Assembly (NCBI GenBank): GCA_947451565.1
Contig: CANFZT010000006.1
Location: 1-34,250, forward strand
Direction: 5' to 3'
Source of the DNA: Comamonadaceae bacterium
GTDB lineage: Bacteria; Pseudomonadota; Gammaproteobacteria; Burkholderiales; Burkholderiaceae_C
DNA: 34,250 nt
This document shows positions 31,052 to 34,250 of the stretch, piece after piece; the stretch's first letter is position 1, and each line of letters begins with the position of its first letter. The position numbers and the translations under genes are program-made. The notes beneath the pieces were generated by a model that was not told where the DNA came from, did not search any database, and was given only the letters and a program-made list of their open reading frames with translations.

Positions 31052-32068
31052 ATGAGCCAACGCATTCTTATTTTGTCGCACGACAACAAAATTGGCGACG
31101 CTATTGTGATGACGGGTTTATTCCGCCCCTTGCGTGCGCATTGGCCCGATTGCGAAATTGGTGTGTTGTGTGGCGCCAGCAATGCCGCCTTGTATCGCCA
31201 CCATCCCGAAGTGAAATGGCTGCATGTGTCGTCAAGCCGCAATGTGTTTGCCCGCCTGTGGGCCAGCCTCAAAGCGCGTATGGTGCGCTACGACATGGTG
31301 GTGCACTTTGGCTTAGACCTTGCTAACCCTTCCGTACAGCTGGTGTTGAACACGGTCAACGCCAAACAACGTTTTTTGTTTTTGGAGCATCCCACCAAGC
31401 CCCTGCCCAACGACGAGGTGATGGCCGGCGATTGGGGCTACAGCACGCATGACAAGGCGCAACACTACTCCGCACGTCATCTGCATTTTTTACACACATT
31501 GGGGGCCAAGCCTGGCCCCTACCAATATGACATTCGTTTAGGTCAGCATACCGCTGCGGTAACAAAGCCAACAGACAAAGACTTGTTAATGGTCATCAAC
31601 AGCCAAAGCAGCGCGGCAAACAAATCGTTTTCATTGCCTTGGCTGCAGCAATTCGTGCATGCCGTTTATGTGAAGTACCCCCACATCCACATGCACCTAC
31701 TCAGCGCCAGCCCCGCGCTTGAAAAGTCAATGCATGCGATGTTTGACATACAAAGCGACCGCGTGACGGTGAGCCCTTTTGTGCCAACGGTCACGCCCGC
31801 GCTGGCCATGATTCAACATGCTGACTTGGTGGTATCACCTGACACCTACGCGGTCCATGCCGCCAGCGCCTGGAACAAACCCGTGATTGCGCTGTACGAA
31901 CCCAGTGTGCTGTCCGTGGACTCGTGGGAGCCTTTGTCAGACACCTATGCCCAAATCGTGGCACCCGCAGGACAAGCGGTGAGCCAGATTGACGTGTCTG
32001 AGGTGATGACGGCGCTGGCTCAGTTGCTGGCCACGCCAAACTCACGTCAACGCGTGTTGCTGAAGTAA
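31052..32068 (+). CDS. glycosyltransferase family 9 protein
   Basis: A 338-residue heptosyltransferase-like GT-B enzyme. The N-terminal MSQRILILSHDNKIGDAIVMTGLFRPLRAHWPDCEIGVLCG is the GT9 nucleotide-sugar acceptor domain. The C-terminal donor domain keeps the family motif in altered form: ADLVVSPDTYAVHAASAWNKPVIALYEP (usual D.G..H.A.A.G.P...LFG). It is thus a divergent GT9 member probably acting on LPS core or another surface glycan at the inner face of the membrane. ATG 31052 is taken as the start; an upstream in-frame ATG at 30986 adds non-family residues. Its stop is 2 bp from the convergent GT2 stop. Confidence 0.87.
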   Translation: MSQRILILSHDNKIGDAIVMTGLFRPLRAHWPDCEIGVLCGASNAALYRHHPEVKWLHVSSSRNVFARLWASLKARMVRYDMVVHFGLDLANPSVQLVLNTVNAKQRFLFLEHPTKPLPNDEVMAGDWGYSTHDKAQHYSARHLHFLHTLGAKPGPYQYDIRLGQHTAAVTKPTDKDLLMVINSQSSAANKSFSLPWLQQFVHAVYVKYPHIHMHLLSASPALEKSMHAMFDIQSDRVTVSPFVPTVTPALAMIQHADLVVSPDTYAVHAASAWNKPVIALYEPSVLSVDSWEPLSDTYAQIVAPAGQAVSQIDVSEVMTALAQLLATPNSRQRVLLK

Positions 32069-32070
32069 GT

Positions 32071-32898
32071 TCAGTTTTCGACGAGCAAAGCGCGTTGCTC
32101 AGCCGTCCACTTTTGCTCAAGCGGAATGAGTTTGTCTTTGTCGACAAAGGGCGGGTAGCCGCCCTTCATGGTTAAGCGAATGTAATGGTGGTTGAAGCAG
32201 TCCAGCGCGATGTGCATGGGGCGAATGTCACCCACTTCGCGGGCACGCAGGGCTGTGCGCAAGAACAAATCAAAGTCTGCTGCTTGTTGGGTTTCATCCC
32301 AAGGACCCAAGATGTTTAGGGCCCGACGCGAGAACATCACGGTATTGCCCACAAAACCTTCGACAGCTTGATGCTTGAACTTGTCTTGGCGGTTTTTACA
32401 AAATGCCGCCCAGTTGCCATACATCCATTTGTGCATCAGCAACAAGCTGCGACGGCCCGTGCCAAACAAACCCACCAAGCCACGGATGCGGTTCCAACGG
32501 CGACGTAACTTTTTGGTCGCCGCTTTGCTTTCGATGCGCTCAATGCCACACGAGGTGATGACGTCGAGTTGGTTGTGCTCGGCGTTGGCAATGAGGGTCG
32601 CGTCCCAGTCTTTGCTGACGATGATGTCGTTGTTCAAGAATGCCAGCCACTCGCCCTTGGCAACGGCAATGCCTTGGTTCTGAGAGACAGGGTAAGAGTA
32701 GTTGCCGGGGTTGCGAATGACGCGCGCACCCACCGACTCAAAAAAATCAGCACTGGCATCGGTGGAGGCGTTGTCGATGACGATGAGCTCAAACGAGTGC
32801 TGGGTGTGCTTGACCAAGTTTTCCCAATAAATCTGGTTCATCGGCAACTGGTTGTAAACCGCTGTGATGATGCTGAGCTTAGGCTTTTGTTCAGACAT
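32071..32898 (-). CDS. glycosyltransferase family 2
   Basis: A 275-residue GT-A glycosyltransferase. It shows KLSIITAVYNQLPMNQIYWENLVKHT, ELIVIDNASTDASADFFES, NQGIAVAKGEWLAFLNNDIIVSKDWD (the DxD-like NND metal motif at about residues 92-94), and GFVGNTVMFSRRALNILGPWDETQQAADFDLFLRTALRARE (acceptor-side ED-like FD). The substrate is unknown. It lies just after the heptosyltransferase gene on the same strand, 21 bp apart, and probably adds a sugar to LPS core or O-glycan. ATG 32898 with GAGAAG upstream is preferred over the TTG at 32913. Confidence 0.92.
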   Translation of the reverse strand: MSEQKPKLSIITAVYNQLPMNQIYWENLVKHTQHSFELIVIDNASTDASADFFESVGARVIRNPGNYSYPVSQNQGIAVAKGEWLAFLNNDIIVSKDWDATLIANAEHNQLDVITSCGIERIESKAATKKLRRRWNRIRGLVGLFGTGRRSLLLMHKWMYGNWAAFCKNRQDKFKHQAVEGFVGNTVMFSRRALNILGPWDETQQAADFDLFLRTALRAREVGDIRPMHIALDCFNHHYIRLTMKGGYPPFVDKDKLIPLEQKWTAEQRALLVEN

Positions 32899-32919
32899 AG
32901 ACGCACTTCTCAAAGGGGT

Positions 32920-34038
32920 TCAAAGCAAGCGATAAACGCGCTCAGCCGACACGTCTTCTAAGCAACGCGTGTGGCCCAAAGGGCAATTTCGCTCGTAGCA
33001 AGGCGAGCAAGCCAATGGCGGTTGGTAGCTGGGGTCAACACGCAGCCACACCACACGCGCACGGTCATTCAACGGCGGCGTGTGCTCAGGGCTGGATGAA
33101 CCAAACACCGCCACTTGCGGCACACCAAAAGCCGCCGCAACATGCATGAGGCCTGAGTCGTTGCTGACCACGCGGTGGGCATAGGCAATCAGCGCGAAAG
33201 CTTGCGTCAGGTTGGTTTGTCCTGCCAAGTTAAAGCAATGGCCGGGCTGTTTGGCATTGGCTGTCGTGGCAATTTCTTGGCAGATGTCGAACTCTTTGTT
33301 GGAGCCGAGCAAAAACACAGGGCTATCAATCTTGCTCGCCAGCGCTGCGAAGTGTCTAGCAGGCCAGCGCTTGGCTGGGCCGTATTCCGCACCCGGCGCA
33401 AACACGACATAGCTGCGCTTGGCCAAGGTTGGCAACGTCGGCATATGGGTGGCGAGTGCTTCTAGCGCCTCGTCCATCACACCCGCACCGGCCTTGAGTA
33501 CAGGGCGTAAGTCACCAACCAACTTCATCGGCTTGCCAGGGTTTTGGCCCACCAAACTCAACGCGGCGTACCACTCGACCATGGGTGGGCGCTCTTCAGT
33601 TTGGGGATGGGGTAAACGATCGGTCAATAAACCAAAACGCATTTCACCGGTGTAACCCACGCGTTTGGCAATGCCGGCCATCCAGGGTAGCAATGCACTC
33701 TTCAAAGAGTTGGGGCACACATAGGCCACCTCAAACTTGTCGCGCAATTGGCTGGCAAGTTTCAAACGGCCCACCAGTTGCAGGCCGCCGTGTTTGAACG
33801 GCATTTCAATCACCTCGGCGACGCCGGGCATCACACGGTAAACCGGTGCAATCCAAGGTAGCGCAGCGACAGTGAGGCGCTCACCGCGCGCAGCCAAACG
33901 GCGCAGCAAGGGCTCGGTCATCACCGCATCCCCAATCCATTGGGGCGCGATGATGAGGGCGTTTTTAGTGGTGGCCGCCAACGTGCTCGCCGGCTTTGAG
34001 TTTGTAAACGGTGCCGCAGTAAGGGCACTTGGCTTCAC
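32920..34038 (-). CDS. waaF: ADP-heptose:LPS heptosyltransferase II
   Basis: Adds the second heptose to the LPS inner core, at the cytoplasmic face. WaaF signatures are ALIIAPQWIGDAVMTEPLLRRL, FEVAYVCPNSLKSALLPWMAGIAKRVGYTGEMRFGLLTD, FAPGAEYGPAKRWPARHFAAL, VVSNDSGLMHVAAAFGVPQVAVFGSSSPEHTPPL, and the C-terminal Cys-rich ACSPCYERNCPLGHTRCLEDVS. The start is uncertain. The GTG at 34038 gives 372 aa and overlaps the zinc-finger gene by 74 bp; a TTG at 33981 (L20) would put the conserved ALIIAPQW near the N-terminus and cut the overlap to 17 bp. The order after ilvE and the zinc-finger gene indicates one operon. Confidence 0.95.
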   Translation of the reverse strand: MKPSALTAAPFTNSKPASTLAATTKNALIIAPQWIGDAVMTEPLLRRLAARGERLTVAALPWIAPVYRVMPGVAEVIEMPFKHGGLQLVGRLKLASQLRDKFEVAYVCPNSLKSALLPWMAGIAKRVGYTGEMRFGLLTDRLPHPQTEERPPMVEWYAALSLVGQNPGKPMKLVGDLRPVLKAGAGVMDEALEALATHMPTLPTLAKRSYVVFAPGAEYGPAKRWPARHFAALASKIDSPVFLLGSNKEFDICQEIATTANAKQPGHCFNLAGQTNLTQAFALIAYAHRVVSNDSGLMHVAAAFGVPQVAVFGSSSPEHTPPLNDRARVVWLRVDPSYQPPLACSPCYERNCPLGHTRCLEDVSAERVYRLL

Positions 34039-34168
34039 CCGTTTTGGCCACGTCCAAGTAGACCTTGGGGTGGCTGTTCCAAAGTTTCATGTCGGCTTTG
34101 GCGCTGGGGCAAAACACGCCGCCTTGACCGTTCAAGTCTTTGGCTAAGAGTTCAACTGTGTTGCTCAT
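33965..34168 (-). CDS. CHCC-type zinc-finger protein
   Basis: A 67-residue protein of the zf-CHCC family, related to the complex I accessory subunit NDUFS6. The likely zinc ligands are FCPSAKADMKLWNSHPKVYLDV (Cys20 and His33) and KCPYCGTVYKL (Cys48 and Cys51), giving the C-H-C-C pattern. The tail is GEHVGGHH. Its function in bacteria is unproven. It starts 2 bp after the ilvE stop and overlaps waaF, making an ilvE-zinc finger-waaF transcription unit. Confidence 0.92.
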   Translation of the reverse strand: MSNTVELLAKDLNGQGGVFCPSAKADMKLWNSHPKVYLDVAKTGEAKCPYCGTVYKLKAGEHVGGHH

Positions 34169-34170
34169 TT

Positions 34171-34250
34171 TTATACCTTCGTCAACCAGTGTGCGTACTT
34201 GGGATTGCGGCCATTGACGATGTCAAAGAACGCAGTTTGGATCTTCTCAG
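34171..34250 (-). CDS. ilvE: branched-chain amino acid aminotransferase, C-terminal end (5' end outside window)
   Basis: Only the last 25 codons are in the window: they read EKIQTAFFDIVNGRNPKYAH then WLTKV and the stop. The F..IVNG.....HWL pattern is the typical end of proteobacterial IlvE, a PLP enzyme that makes Leu, Ile and Val from their keto acids. Its stop is 2 bp from the zinc-finger gene start. The call rests on this short C-terminus, so it is good but not certain. Confidence 0.75.
   Translation of the reverse strand, partial: EKIQTAFFDIVNGRNPKYAHWLTKV

Overview
The window looks like a chromosome segment of a beta-proteobacterium, most probably Burkholderiales/Comamonadaceae (Limnohabitans- or Rhodoferax-like). 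This is inferred from protein style, the urt/ure gene set, the YceI/cytochrome b561 pair, the CHCC zinc-finger gene beside ilvE, and moderately GC-rich codon use. No marker gene fixes the genus. I saw no rRNA, tRNA, CRISPR array, insertion sequence or prophage.

Layout. (1) 1-2249: the end of an SDR oxidoreductase, pyrE, a divergent exodeoxyribonuclease III gene and a MAPEG protein. (2) 2273-15812: a urea-nitrogen island. Urease and most of its accessory genes (ureA, a 54-aa membrane ORF, ureBCEFG) lie on the minus strand. The urea ABC transporter urtABCDE runs divergently on the plus strand. ureD stands alone beyond urtE in convergent orientation, followed by a divergent TonB-dependent receptor that may import nickel. 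The ureA-urtA gap holds a near-consensus sigma-54 promoter for urtA, a weaker mirror-image one for ureA, and NtrC-like enhancer sites between them. The receptor gene also has a sigma-54-like element and an NtrC-like site. Together these suggest one nitrogen-limitation circuit: import urea, hydrolyse it, and supply and insert nickel. (3) 15831-17557: an HI0933/YhiN-type flavoprotein and panD with a strong terminator.

(4) 17620-21430: a visibly more AT-rich block that I cannot assign to a known system. It contains two tiny ORFs for membrane or secreted peptides sharing a WGxGS motif, a small secreted two-cysteine protein, a stand-alone ModE-like HTH protein, and a NarL-type response regulator overlapping a six-TM hybrid histidine kinase. 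Three promoters with the same architecture (TTGA, 17 bp, TAC[G/C]AT) precede the three transcription units; two share the exact near-palindrome GTTCTAGAGC. This is the best candidate in the window for an undescribed signalling system.

(5) 21445-23163: cytochrome b561 and two YceI proteins in one operon. (6) 23172-27877: an extradiol-type dioxygenase and a divergent LysR regulator, a metallo-beta-lactamase-fold hydrolase, an M48 metallopeptidase and an AmpG-like permease. (7) 27941-30926: an OmpR-type two-component system and a convergent nitronate monooxygenase. (8) 31052-34250: LPS-type glycosyltransferases (two GT9, one GT2), a CHCC zinc-finger protein and the 3' end of ilvE.

All functional calls come from reading the sequence. 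No database search was run.
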